DNA of 10,211 bases, from positions 1 to 10,211 of the forward strand of contig SVQS01000057.1 of the NCBI GenBank assembly GCA_015065205.1, written 5' to 3'. Shown here piece by piece: positions 1-6,070 of the stretch. The first letter of the stretch is position 1. Each line of letters starts with the position of its first letter. This DNA comes from Oscillospiraceae bacterium. Its GTDB lineage: Bacteria; Bacillota; Clostridia; Oscillospirales; CAG-272. The position numbers and the translations under genes are program-made. The notes beneath the pieces are model-generated. The model ran no database searches, was not told where the DNA came from, and saw only the letters and a program-made list of their open reading frames with translations.

Positions 1-362
1 CCCATCATACCTTTTTCCTCATAGCGACGAAGCTTGTCGGCGAGAATTTCCTTAATGGCACCTTCCATTTTGTTCAGTCCTTCACCGGTAACGCAGTCTG
101 TCAAAATACATTTCGTATTCTCATTTGTGTAGCGTTTCATCCAAAGTGCATTTTGATTGGGGTCGGCAAGGGAAGCCTTGTTTAAAAGAACCAAAGTGGG
201 TTTTCCCTCAGTTAAGCGTTTGATTTCTGGATTGCGCGAGGAAAATGGAATACGCGCATCGAGAATTTCAATGATAATATCTACGTTTTTTAGGTTTTCG
301 GATATCATTCGGCGCGTTTTGGCCATATGACCGGGAAACCATTGGATTTGTTCCGAAGGCAT
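1..362 (-). CDS. rbgA: Ribosome biogenesis GTPase RbgA (YlqF), N-terminal 120 residues
   Basis: Partial gene that runs off the left edge. RbgA is a circularly permuted GTPase that acts late in 50S subunit assembly. The translated start reads MPSEQIQWFPGHMAKTRR, and IQWFPGHMAK is the hallmark N-terminus of the YlqF/RbgA family. It is followed by ILDARIPFSSRNP (residues 33-45), also typical. As expected for a permuted GTPase, the G4 region (LLNKAS, 59-64) and a G5-like segment (TDCVTGEG, 88-95) come before the P-loop, which lies outside the window. The last base of the usual NKxD aspartate position is a serine here. The start at 362 follows GAGGTG seven bases upstream, and the gene begins 16 bases after the lepB stop, so the two are probably co-transcribed. 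A lepB-rbgA pairing is common in Clostridia. The identity is secure from the N-terminal motif. Confidence 0.93.
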   Translation of the reverse strand, partial: MPSEQIQWFPGHMAKTRRMISENLKNVDIIIEILDARIPFSSRNPEIKRLTEGKPTLVLLNKASLADPNQNALWMKRYTNENTKCILTDCVTGEGLNKMEGAIKEILADKLRRYEEKGMM

Positions 363-378
363 TGGATGCACCTCGCTT

Positions 379-1020
379 TCAGTTAAAGTTCAGAATAAAA
401 AATCCAGAAAACACAGTAAAGGGGGCCACGCGCAAAATGACTTTGCCGAGCACACAACGCTCGTCAACAAACATAATACTTGAGTCGCGGCTGTCACGCG
501 AGAAATTGCGGTTGTCACCGAGCACAAACAGATGTCCTTCGGGAACGGTTACCGTCATACTGTCGGTTTTTGCATCATATTCCCAGTTTGGTCGATTGCC
601 CAAATAGCGGTCTATCACCACGTCTGAGCTGTTTTTCAGAACCGCGTGCTCGTCATCATAGGGAACACCGTCAACTATTATGGCATTGTTTTTGAAATCG
701 ATTTCAACTGTTTGACCGGCCGTTGCAATAACGCGCTTGACAAGCATTTTTTCAAGGTTTTCTTCCTCACCTGTGAGGTGAAAGACCACGATATCGTCTT
801 GCTTGGGCTCATAAGCAAAGCTGTAAAGCAGAAGATTTTCACCATCCCAAAGTGTGTTTTCCATCGAAGCACCTTCAACGCGGCAAAGGCGTAACACAAA
901 GGTGAAAAGTAAGAGAAGAATGGCAAGCGACCACACAAACATTTCCAAAGCATCAAAAAGGAAACCGCCTGTCTCTTCTTTCTTTTTTTGAGCAGATTGT
1001 TGTTCTAACTCGTTATTCAT
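379..1020 (-). CDS. lepB: Signal peptidase I
   Basis: Membrane serine protease that cuts signal peptides from exported proteins; its active site is on the outer face of the membrane. The 213-residue protein has a lysine-rich cytoplasmic N-terminus, one membrane segment at about 26-44, and the S26 family boxes in order: VEGASMENTL with nucleophile Ser52, VKRVIATAGQ with general base Lys95, and GDNRNFSRDSR at 168-178. In the nucleophile box the usual SMxPTL is SMENTL, so Asn takes the Pro place. Size and a single anchor fit the Gram-positive type. The Shine-Dalgarno GAAAGGA lies about nine bases before the ATG in a leader almost identical to that of apgM. It sits 20 bases downstream of the apgM stop and 16 bases before rbgA, as the middle gene of a likely operon. 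Confidence 0.96.
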   Translation of the reverse strand: MNNELEQQSAQKKKEETGGFLFDALEMFVWSLAILLLLFTFVLRLCRVEGASMENTLWDGENLLLYSFAYEPKQDDIVVFHLTGEEENLEKMLVKRVIATAGQTVEIDFKNNAIIVDGVPYDDEHAVLKNSSDVVIDRYLGNRPNWEYDAKTDSMTVTVPEGHLFVLGDNRNFSRDSRDSSIMFVDERCVLGKVILRVAPFTVFSGFFILNFN

Positions 1021-1040
1021 TGCAAAAATCCTTTCGCAAA

Positions 1041-2249
1041 TTATTTTGTCAGGAGTTCCATTAAGCGATAACCGTCCGCAATGTAATAACCGGTAGCGGT
1101 GGCGGTGTCTTCGTCAAAGGTGGAAACTCCGCATATATCCTTTTTGGAGTCGTAAATAAAGAAGGGGACGGGGTCAGATGTGTGCGTGCGCATAAAAATT
1201 GGCGTGGGATGGTCGGGGAGCACCATAATACGATAATCCTCCCCGCATCCCTTAAGATAAGAGAGAACAGGAGCCAATATCTCAGCATCGATTTTTTCAA
1301 TGGAGAGCACCTTATTATCAAGCTCGGCTCTGTGACCGCATTCGTCGGGAGCTTCTACGTGAATATAAACGTAATCGAAACCATCCGAGAAAGCTTTTAT
1401 AGCCGCTTCGGCTTTTCCTTGATAATTGGTGTGCACGTTGCCGGTAGCACCTTCTACATCAATCGACTTCATGCCTGCGCAAATGCCGATGCCCTTAATG
1501 AGGTCTACTGCGGAGATGACAGCGGCATCAAGTCCCCATTTTGCTTTGAAGTTGGGAAGCTGCGGCTTTTTGCCGGGACTCCAGAGCCAAGCAGAGTTTG
1601 CAGGCTTTAGACCGCGTGCTCGTCTTGCTTCATTGACGGGATGATGGTTGAGAATATCATAGCTTTTATGCATCAAATCATAGAATTCTGCGCCACCGTT
1701 ATCCTTCGAGGGAAGATAATCCTTAATATGCTTACCAAGAATGTCGTGGGGGCGCATAAAGGGATATTTATCGTCTCCGTTTTTCCAAAGCAAGCAGTGT
1801 CGGTAACTAACACCCGTGTAAAAATGACGGTTATCGTTGCCAAGCTCTGCTTCAAGTGCTTTGATAAGCTCATCTGCTTCGGCAGTAGTGATTTCATCGG
1901 CACTGTGGTCAAGGATGATTTTATCGTCATAATCACCATCCTCGCTAAGGGTAACCACATTGCAACGATAGGCGGTCTCTTCGGGTTGCATATTAAGTCC
2001 CATACTCATCGCTTCCAATGGGGAGCGACCTTTGGAGTAAATTTTGGGGTCAAACGAAAGTATAGCCATATTTGCAGTGTCGCTTTCGGGAACCATACCC
2101 GCGGGCACGTTGGAGACTGTACCAACAAGCGACTTTTTTGCAAGGGCATCCATTGTTGGCTTGTTTGCAGCTTGCATGGGGGTTTTATTTCCAAGTTGTT
2201 CTATTTTTACATCCGCCATACCGTCGGGAATCAGTACAAGGTATTTCAT
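1041..2249 (-). CDS. apgM: Cofactor-independent phosphoglycerate mutase, archaeal (ApgM) type
   Basis: Alkaline-phosphatase superfamily enzyme of 402 residues. Best-supported role: interconversion of 3- and 2-phosphoglycerate in the cytoplasm with a phosphoserine intermediate and two metal ions. Seen: YLVLIPDGMAD (3-13) with metal ligand Asp9, VPESDTANMA (53-62) with the phosphorylated Ser56, HVEAPDECGHR (297-307), LPDHPTP (344-350) and RTHTSDPVPFF (354-364), the last three supplying metal ligands. The insert between Ser56 and residue 297 matches the shorter archaeal-type enzymes rather than the roughly 510-residue GpmI. A subgroup of this family is annotated as proposed homoserine kinase because of neighbouring threonine genes; no such genes are visible here. 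The ATG follows GAAAGGA, with an extended -10 promoter upstream. It is first in the apgM-lepB-rbgA unit. Confidence 0.88.
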   Translation of the reverse strand: MKYLVLIPDGMADVKIEQLGNKTPMQAANKPTMDALAKKSLVGTVSNVPAGMVPESDTANMAILSFDPKIYSKGRSPLEAMSMGLNMQPEETAYRCNVVTLSEDGDYDDKIILDHSADEITTAEADELIKALEAELGNDNRHFYTGVSYRHCLLWKNGDDKYPFMRPHDILGKHIKDYLPSKDNGGAEFYDLMHKSYDILNHHPVNEARRARGLKPANSAWLWSPGKKPQLPNFKAKWGLDAAVISAVDLIKGIGICAGMKSIDVEGATGNVHTNYQGKAEAAIKAFSDGFDYVYIHVEAPDECGHRAELDNKVLSIEKIDAEILAPVLSYLKGCGEDYRIMVLPDHPTPIFMRTHTSDPVPFFIYDSKKDICGVSTFDEDTATATGYYIADGYRLMELLTK

Positions 2250-2283
2250 CTAAAAAAATCCTTTCGTGAAAAATCTCTTTATA

Positions 2284-2312
2284 ATTATACCATACAAAAC
2301 ACAAAAGTGCAA
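2284..2312 (-). promoter_or_regulatory. Sigma-A promoter for the apgM-lepB-rbgA unit
   Basis: On the minus strand the -35 TTGCAC (2307-2312) is followed by a 17-base spacer and a perfect -10 TATAAT (2284-2289). The -10 is preceded by TGG, giving an extended -10 (TGnTATAAT). The predicted start of transcription is near 2277, which leaves a leader of about 28 bases before the apgM ATG. This is divergent from the promoter at 2385-2413; the -35 elements are about 70 bases apart. Position and match support it; it has not been tested. Confidence 0.75.
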
Positions 2313-2384
2313 TAACCTATACTATATTTTCCTGAAATTATTATATAAAAAAGTTGTTTTTGGCATCGGCTTTTCTGTTTGTAA

Positions 2385-2413
2385 TTGACAAGGAGACTAT
2401 TGTGTGTTATAAT
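2385..2413 (+). promoter_or_regulatory. Perfect-consensus sigma-A promoter for the 2454 gene
   Basis: TTGACA (2385-2390), a 17-base spacer, then TATAAT (2408-2413), with TGT just before the -10 making it an extended -10 as well. Every consensus base is present. Predicted transcription start near 2420, giving a leader of about 34 bases with AAAGGA before the ATG at 2454. No operator-like inverted repeat is evident around it, so it may be constitutive. Confidence 0.87.
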
Positions 2414-2453
2414 GTAAGAGACAAAACAAGCCCTTAATGAAAGGAATTTACAA

Positions 2454-3131
2454 ATGAACGAACACGCCCAAACCAATGAGCAAGTATTGCAGAACATAAA
2501 CGAGCAAAACAAAAAAATGCGTAAACAGTTTTTGATTGCTTTGCTTATAACGATTGGTACTGTTGCTCTTTTGATAACGGTGATTTTGATTATTAAGGCT
2601 AATCTGGAAAAGGATGAGCCATTCACCCTCCCCGAAAGTGTCTTTTATCCCACGTATCAGGGGAATATTTTTGAATATGCCGATTATTTAGAAAAACGCC
2701 CCGATGTTATATATTATTGTGCTGATCCCGACGGCCTTGGTCGTACAACCTCAATTGACGAAGAGCGAGAAGATGAATTTGCCCCCGAAGTGCTTTATCT
2801 GCGTGACTTTTTACTGATTATGATGGATGCCGATATAAATGCTTATAACGCTTGTTTTAATGAAATCTACTACAAAAGCAACAAGAGGCAACCTGCATTT
2901 TCTCAACAAATGATTTATCAAGCGGAAATCCGCTTTGCAAGCGAAGAAAAAGCAATAAACGGTGAACGTACCGCAACCTATTATCTTTGCTACAAGCTAT
3001 ATGAAAACGACGGTTCCTTGCGTCGCGACGTAGGCAGCGATGCTGTCGTTCCCATGCGTGTTGTGCTTCGCATTACAACTGAAGGAGAGATTTCCATCAG
3101 TGAATGGGAACCGATTATAATAACCGGATAA
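2454..3131 (+). CDS. Unrecognised membrane-anchored protein with extracytoplasmic domain
   Basis: I do not recognise this 225-residue protein. It has a polar, Asn/Gln-rich cytoplasmic N-terminus (1-23) followed by Lys/Arg, one strongly hydrophobic segment (about 26-49, FLIALLITIGTVALLITVIL), then a roughly 175-residue domain predicted to face outside. That domain starts with a Pro- and Tyr-rich linker (FTLPESVFYPTYQGN) and ends in alternating hydrophobic strands (YYLCYKLYENDGS, MRVVLRITTEGEISISEWEPI). A helix with LLIMMDADINAYNACFNEIYY followed by strands could be an NTF2-like alpha+beta fold, which is a weak inference. No signal peptidase or lipobox motif is seen, so the hydrophobic segment is likely an anchor. 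ATG follows AAAGGA by eight bases and a perfect promoter. Two cell-wall deacetylases lie 100 bases downstream, which suggests but does not prove an envelope role. Confidence 0.85.
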   Translation: MNEHAQTNEQVLQNINEQNKKMRKQFLIALLITIGTVALLITVILIIKANLEKDEPFTLPESVFYPTYQGNIFEYADYLEKRPDVIYYCADPDGLGRTTSIDEEREDEFAPEVLYLRDFLLIMMDADINAYNACFNEIYYKSNKRQPAFSQQMIYQAEIRFASEEKAINGERTATYYLCYKLYENDGSLRRDVGSDAVVPMRVVLRITTEGEISISEWEPIIITG

Positions 3132-3197
3132 ACAATTTTCACAAAATTCTTTTCTTTCAAAAAATTACACCGTTTTCTTTTTTTAAAAAGGTGCAAA

Positions 3198-3221
3198 CTT
3201 TTATCAAATTGATGATAAAAG
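3198..3221 (+). promoter_or_regulatory. Inverted repeat overlapping the Shine-Dalgarno of the first deacetylase
   Basis: Perfect 9-bp arms CTTTTATCA (3198-3206) and TGATAAAAG (3213-3221) flank a 6-base loop AATTGA. The right arm covers the first bases of the AAAGGAGG ribosome binding site (3218-3225), six bases before the ATG at 3232. It could be an RNA hairpin that hides the ribosome binding site or a protein operator. The stem is AT-rich, with only two G-C pairs, so its strength as an RNA fold is uncertain. Confidence 0.5.
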
Positions 3222-3231
3222 GAGGCCGACT

Positions 3232-4023
3232 ATGAAGAAAACGGTGCTGTTTTTTATGCTTTTATGTGTATTGATTGGTCATTTGAGCCTGCCTATACAG
3301 GCCGAGGCTGTGCGCCATCAATGGTATTGTGCGCATGTCAAAGATCACACGCAACCGCTCATCGACAAAAGACTTGCGTTTATAGAGGAATACAATGCAT
3401 ATTATATCGACCACCGACATACCGCGCCAGAAGCCGAAGAAAAGGTGATCTATCTGACCTTCGACGCAGGTTATGAGAACGGAAATATTGCAAAAACACT
3501 TGATATTTTGCGCGATCAAAAGGTTTCTGCCGCTTTTTTTATTCTGCAAAATTTAATTTACAAAAATGCAGATCTTCTAAGAAGAATGGTAGATGAGGGG
3601 CATACCGTGTGCAATCACAGTACGCACCATAAGGATATGTCAAGATGGAAAGATGAGGATGTATTAGCGGAATTGCAAGAGTTGGAATCCCTTTATACCG
3701 AGCGAATTGGTCAAGAAATGCCTAAATATTATCGCCCACCCGAAGGTGTTTTTAGTCGTGAAAATCTTGCTTGTCTCTCCCAAAACGGCTACAAAACGAT
3801 ATTTTGGAGCTTTGCTTACCCCGATTGGGACAATCAAAAGCAGATGAGCAGCGAAAAAGCAAAGGAAATCATTCTGAGCAATTTACACAATGGCGAGATT
3901 ATGCTCTTGCACCCAACATCTGATACAAATGTTGAGATTCTTGCCGAGGTCATACAAGAGGCTCGTGCACAGGGGTATCGCTTTGCCGCACTTGATGAAT
4001 TGACGGGAGTTGATGTAAGATGA
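3232..4023 (+). CDS. PdaA-like polysaccharide deacetylase (peptidoglycan MurNAc de-N-acetylase family)
   Basis: Exported enzyme of 263 residues predicted to remove the acetyl group from N-acetylmuramic acid in peptidoglycan; in spore formers this is the first step towards the muramic delta-lactam of the cortex. A signal sequence (about 1-26, ending near QAEA) is followed by a PdaA-like N-terminal region and the deacetylase domain: LTFDAGYENG (75-84), NHSTHH (128-133), RPPEGVFS (168-175), FWSFAYPDWD (191-200) and LLHPTS (225-230). PdaA of Bacillus subtilis, from memory, has TFDNGYENG and RPPRGVFS, a close match. Catalytic Asp78 is kept, while the second Asp of the CE4 TFDDG motif is Ala79. The start follows AAAGGAGG by six bases. 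The last four bases overlap the next deacetylase. A cortex role is inferred; no sporulation promoter was identified. Confidence 0.88.
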   Translation: MKKTVLFFMLLCVLIGHLSLPIQAEAVRHQWYCAHVKDHTQPLIDKRLAFIEEYNAYYIDHRHTAPEAEEKVIYLTFDAGYENGNIAKTLDILRDQKVSAAFFILQNLIYKNADLLRRMVDEGHTVCNHSTHHKDMSRWKDEDVLAELQELESLYTERIGQEMPKYYRPPEGVFSRENLACLSQNGYKTIFWSFAYPDWDNQKQMSSEKAKEIILSNLHNGEIMLLHPTSDTNVEILAEVIQEARAQGYRFAALDELTGVDVR

Positions 4024-4709
4024 AGATCAAAGAGCGCATGGTAAGTGTTTCATTGAGCCTTGTGCTTTTGTTGCACTTTTTAACGATTGTATCGGTGGCT
4101 GAAGTGAAAGTTTATCGCTCCGTTGAAACAGAAAAAAAGCAAATTGCACTTACTTTTGATGATGGACCTCATCCCATTCTTACAGAACGCATCTTGAAAA
4201 TTCTGGCTCAATACGGTGTTTCCGCTACTTTTTTTATGGTAGGGGAGAATGTTATCAACTATCCCGAGGCGGCAAAGCAAGTCATTCTTGCAGGACATGA
4301 AGTAGGAAATCATACCTTTACACATCCTCATATAGCCAATTTGAACGAGAAAGCTATTTTTGATGAGATTGGAAAATGTGAGGATGCCCTGGAAGAGCTT
4401 TGCGAATATCGCCCACACATTTTACGCACTCCGCAAGGTGCACTGACACCAAGTCTTGAAAGATGTCTGTTGGACGACGATTATATTCTTGTCCTTTGGA
4501 GCCTTGATACACGTGATTGGGATAACAAAAGCACCGCGTGCATAGTGCAAACGGTGCTTAATAATGTAAAATCGGGAGATATTATATTGATGCACGACTT
4601 TATCGGGCACAATAGCAAAACCCCCGAGGCATTGGAAAAAATTATTCCCGTTTTGCTTTCACAGGGCTACGAATTTGTAACCGTAAGTGAATTATTAGGG
4701 GTTGGTTAA
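4020..4709 (+). CDS. Polysaccharide (peptidoglycan GlcNAc-type) deacetylase, CE4 family
   Basis: Exported CE4 deacetylase of 229 residues. A basic N-terminus and a hydrophobic stretch (about 8-26, ending SVAEV) form a signal peptide or anchor. The domain has all metal and catalytic residues: TFDDGPHP (45-52; Asp47 base, Asp48 metal), NHTFTHP (97-103; His98 and His102 metal), RTPQG (136-140), DTRDW (163-167) and LMHD (190-193; catalytic His192). Motif 3 usually reads RPPYG, so TPQG is a departure. The best guess is a PgdA-like enzyme acting on N-acetylglucosamine in peptidoglycan; a chitooligosaccharide substrate cannot be excluded. The ATG overlaps the previous stop as ATGA, with GGGAG ten bases before it, so translation is probably coupled. 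Its 3' end overlaps the convergent ATPase gene by 15 bases. Confidence 0.9.
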   Translation: MKIKERMVSVSLSLVLLLHFLTIVSVAEVKVYRSVETEKKQIALTFDDGPHPILTERILKILAQYGVSATFFMVGENVINYPEAAKQVILAGHEVGNHTFTHPHIANLNEKAIFDEIGKCEDALEELCEYRPHILRTPQGALTPSLERCLLDDDYILVLWSLDTRDWDNKSTACIVQTVLNNVKSGDIILMHDFIGHNSKTPEALEKIIPVLLSQGYEFVTVSELLGVG

Positions 4710-5288
4710 GGGGAATATGAGGGTGCGGTCAGCAATGCTTTCTGCATCCTCTCGATTGTGTGTAACGAGAATAGCAGACGCCCCACGTGCGCGAAGATAA
4801 TCTTTAATTTTTATCGAAAGAGTGAGGCGCAATTCCTCGTCAAGTGCCGAAAAGGGTTCATCCAACAGGAAAAGGTCGCCGCCAAAGGCAAGCGCACGAG
4901 CAAGAGAAGCACGGCTTTTCATACCGCCGGAAAGCTCGCTTGGATATTTGTCAAGAGCATCATCAAGTCCTACAAGGGAGAGACATTCCATAACGGTTTT
5001 AAGGGCATTTGTATCCTTTTCGTTCATTACAACAAGCAAATTTTCTTTTACTGTCAGCCAAGGGAAAAGTCGCGGCTCTTGAAACACATACGCGGTCTTT
5101 TCAAACGAATTTTGAATCTCACCGCTTTGAGGCTTTAACAGCCCTGCAACAAGCCCCAAAAGAGTGGTTTTTCCGCATCCTGAGGGACCCATAACAGCAA
5201 GGATCTCGCCTTTGTTAAGCTCCATCGAAAAGTCTATAAAGATATTCTTTTTATCAAAGGCGAAGGTTACATTGGTCATTTTCAGCAT
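4695..5288 (-). CDS. ABC transporter ATPase, NitT/TauT/SsuB-like
   Basis: Cytoplasmic ATPase that powers the importer formed with the two genes upstream. In 197 residues it shows Walker A GPSGCGKTT (34-42), Q-loop Gln70, signature LSGGMKSR (119-126), Walker B LFLLDEP (139-145), D-loop SALD (147-150) and H-loop His177. LSGGM and FQEPRLFPW are typical of the nitrate/taurine/sulfonate branch. It is short for that branch (commonly about 240-260 residues) because it stops soon after the H-loop, but the core is complete. I place the start at 5288 rather than further upstream because AAAGGAGGTG lies directly before this ATG; the upstream in-frame Met codons fall inside the permease gene. It begins one base after the permease stop, indicating translational coupling. 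Substrate unknown. Confidence 0.92.
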   Translation of the reverse strand: MLKMTNVTFAFDKKNIFIDFSMELNKGEILAVMGPSGCGKTTLLGLVAGLLKPQSGEIQNSFEKTAYVFQEPRLFPWLTVKENLLVVMNEKDTNALKTVMECLSLVGLDDALDKYPSELSGGMKSRASLARALAFGGDLFLLDEPFSALDEELRLTLSIKIKDYLRARGASAILVTHNREDAESIADRTLIFPLTNP

Positions 5289-5289
5289 A

Positions 5290-6054
5290 TCAGCCCACCT
5301 CCTTTGCCGGTATTGTTCCATCGATTTTTTTGAACAAATAAGAGACACCAAACTCAATAACAAGGCTCAAAAGAACCACCGTCAGAGTCCATGCAAACAT
5401 TTCGGCACTCATAATGTAAAGCTTTGCTTCACCAATCATTGTGCCGATGGTGTCGGGTGGCATCGCGATGATCTCAGCAGCAACGCCTGCCTTCCAAGCA
5501 AGACCAATAGCAGTCTTACAAGCGGAAAGAAAATAGGGCTTGATTGATGGGAAGATTAACACACGAAAGCGTTTTGGAAGCGAAAAACGATACATTTGTA
5601 CCACTTCTGACAGTTGAGGATTGATGCTTGTAATTCCTTGGTCAAGGTTTGTCCAAACAATGGGCAGAACAATGAGAAACGTAATAAAAGACGGTATTTT
5701 AGCGGGACCGAGAAAAAGGAGCATCAAAATGATAAAGGAAGCTACAGGGGTAGCTTTCACAACCGCCATTACAGGATGTGTCAACTCATGTACAAAGCGA
5801 ATTTTATAGGTGACAGCCGCCAAAGCACAAGCACAAAGAATAGCACTTAGCGTTCCAAATAGAATATTACCAATAGATCTTCCCGTTACAATATAAAACT
5901 CTTTTGTTTGCAAAAGCTCTCCAAATGTCTTTAAAACTGAAATGGGGGAGGGGAAAAGTAAGGGTTTCCCAAATTGGTGTGCGGCAAGAGCCCACACCGC
6001 TATCCAAAAGGCCGCCACAAGGAGTGCGCGGCCTATTTTGATTAGTATTTTCAT
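5290..6054 (-). CDS. ABC transporter permease, NitT/TauT/SsuC-like
   Basis: Integral membrane channel subunit of 254 residues. The sequence has about six hydrophobic segments (roughly 8-25, 59-84, 96-116, 120-136, 175-197, 218-240) and the family landmark LLFPSPISVLKTF (32-44). The cytoplasmic EAA loop that docks the ATPase is at about 150-171 (SEVVQMYRFSLPKRFRVLIFPS). WKAGVAAEIIAMPPDTIGTMIGEA (187-210) is also typical of SsuC/TauC permeases; I quote only part here as a landmark: AGVAAEIIA. I chose Met at 6054, 16 bases after the binding-protein stop, because MKILIKIGRALL is a normal permease N-terminus. Upstream Met codons overlap the previous gene and lack a ribosome binding site. The Shine-Dalgarno here is weak (GAAAAG), so translation may depend on coupling. 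Confidence 0.9.
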   Translation of the reverse strand: MKILIKIGRALLVAAFWIAVWALAAHQFGKPLLFPSPISVLKTFGELLQTKEFYIVTGRSIGNILFGTLSAILCACALAAVTYKIRFVHELTHPVMAVVKATPVASFIILMLLFLGPAKIPSFITFLIVLPIVWTNLDQGITSINPQLSEVVQMYRFSLPKRFRVLIFPSIKPYFLSACKTAIGLAWKAGVAAEIIAMPPDTIGTMIGEAKLYIMSAEMFAWTLTVVLLSLVIEFGVSYLFKKIDGTIPAKEVG

Positions 6055-6070
6055 TTTCTTTTCAATTTCT

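Noticed and set aside
1641..2315. Long open frame on the plus strand opposite apgM
   Set aside because: It is antisense to a clear enzyme gene, has no ribosome binding site, and its peptide resembles no family.
3168..3193. CACC...GGTG hairpin after the 2454 gene as an intrinsic terminator
   Set aside because: The stem has a mismatch, the T run sits in the loop rather than after the stem, and no U tract follows.
3132..3231. Sporulation sigma factor promoter before the PdaA-like gene
   Set aside because: I found no sequence matching sigma-G or sigma-F -35 and -10 boxes at proper spacing.
5289..5363. In-frame N-terminal extension of the ABC ATPase
   Set aside because: It lies inside the permease gene, and AAAGGAGGTG stands right before the ATG at 5288.
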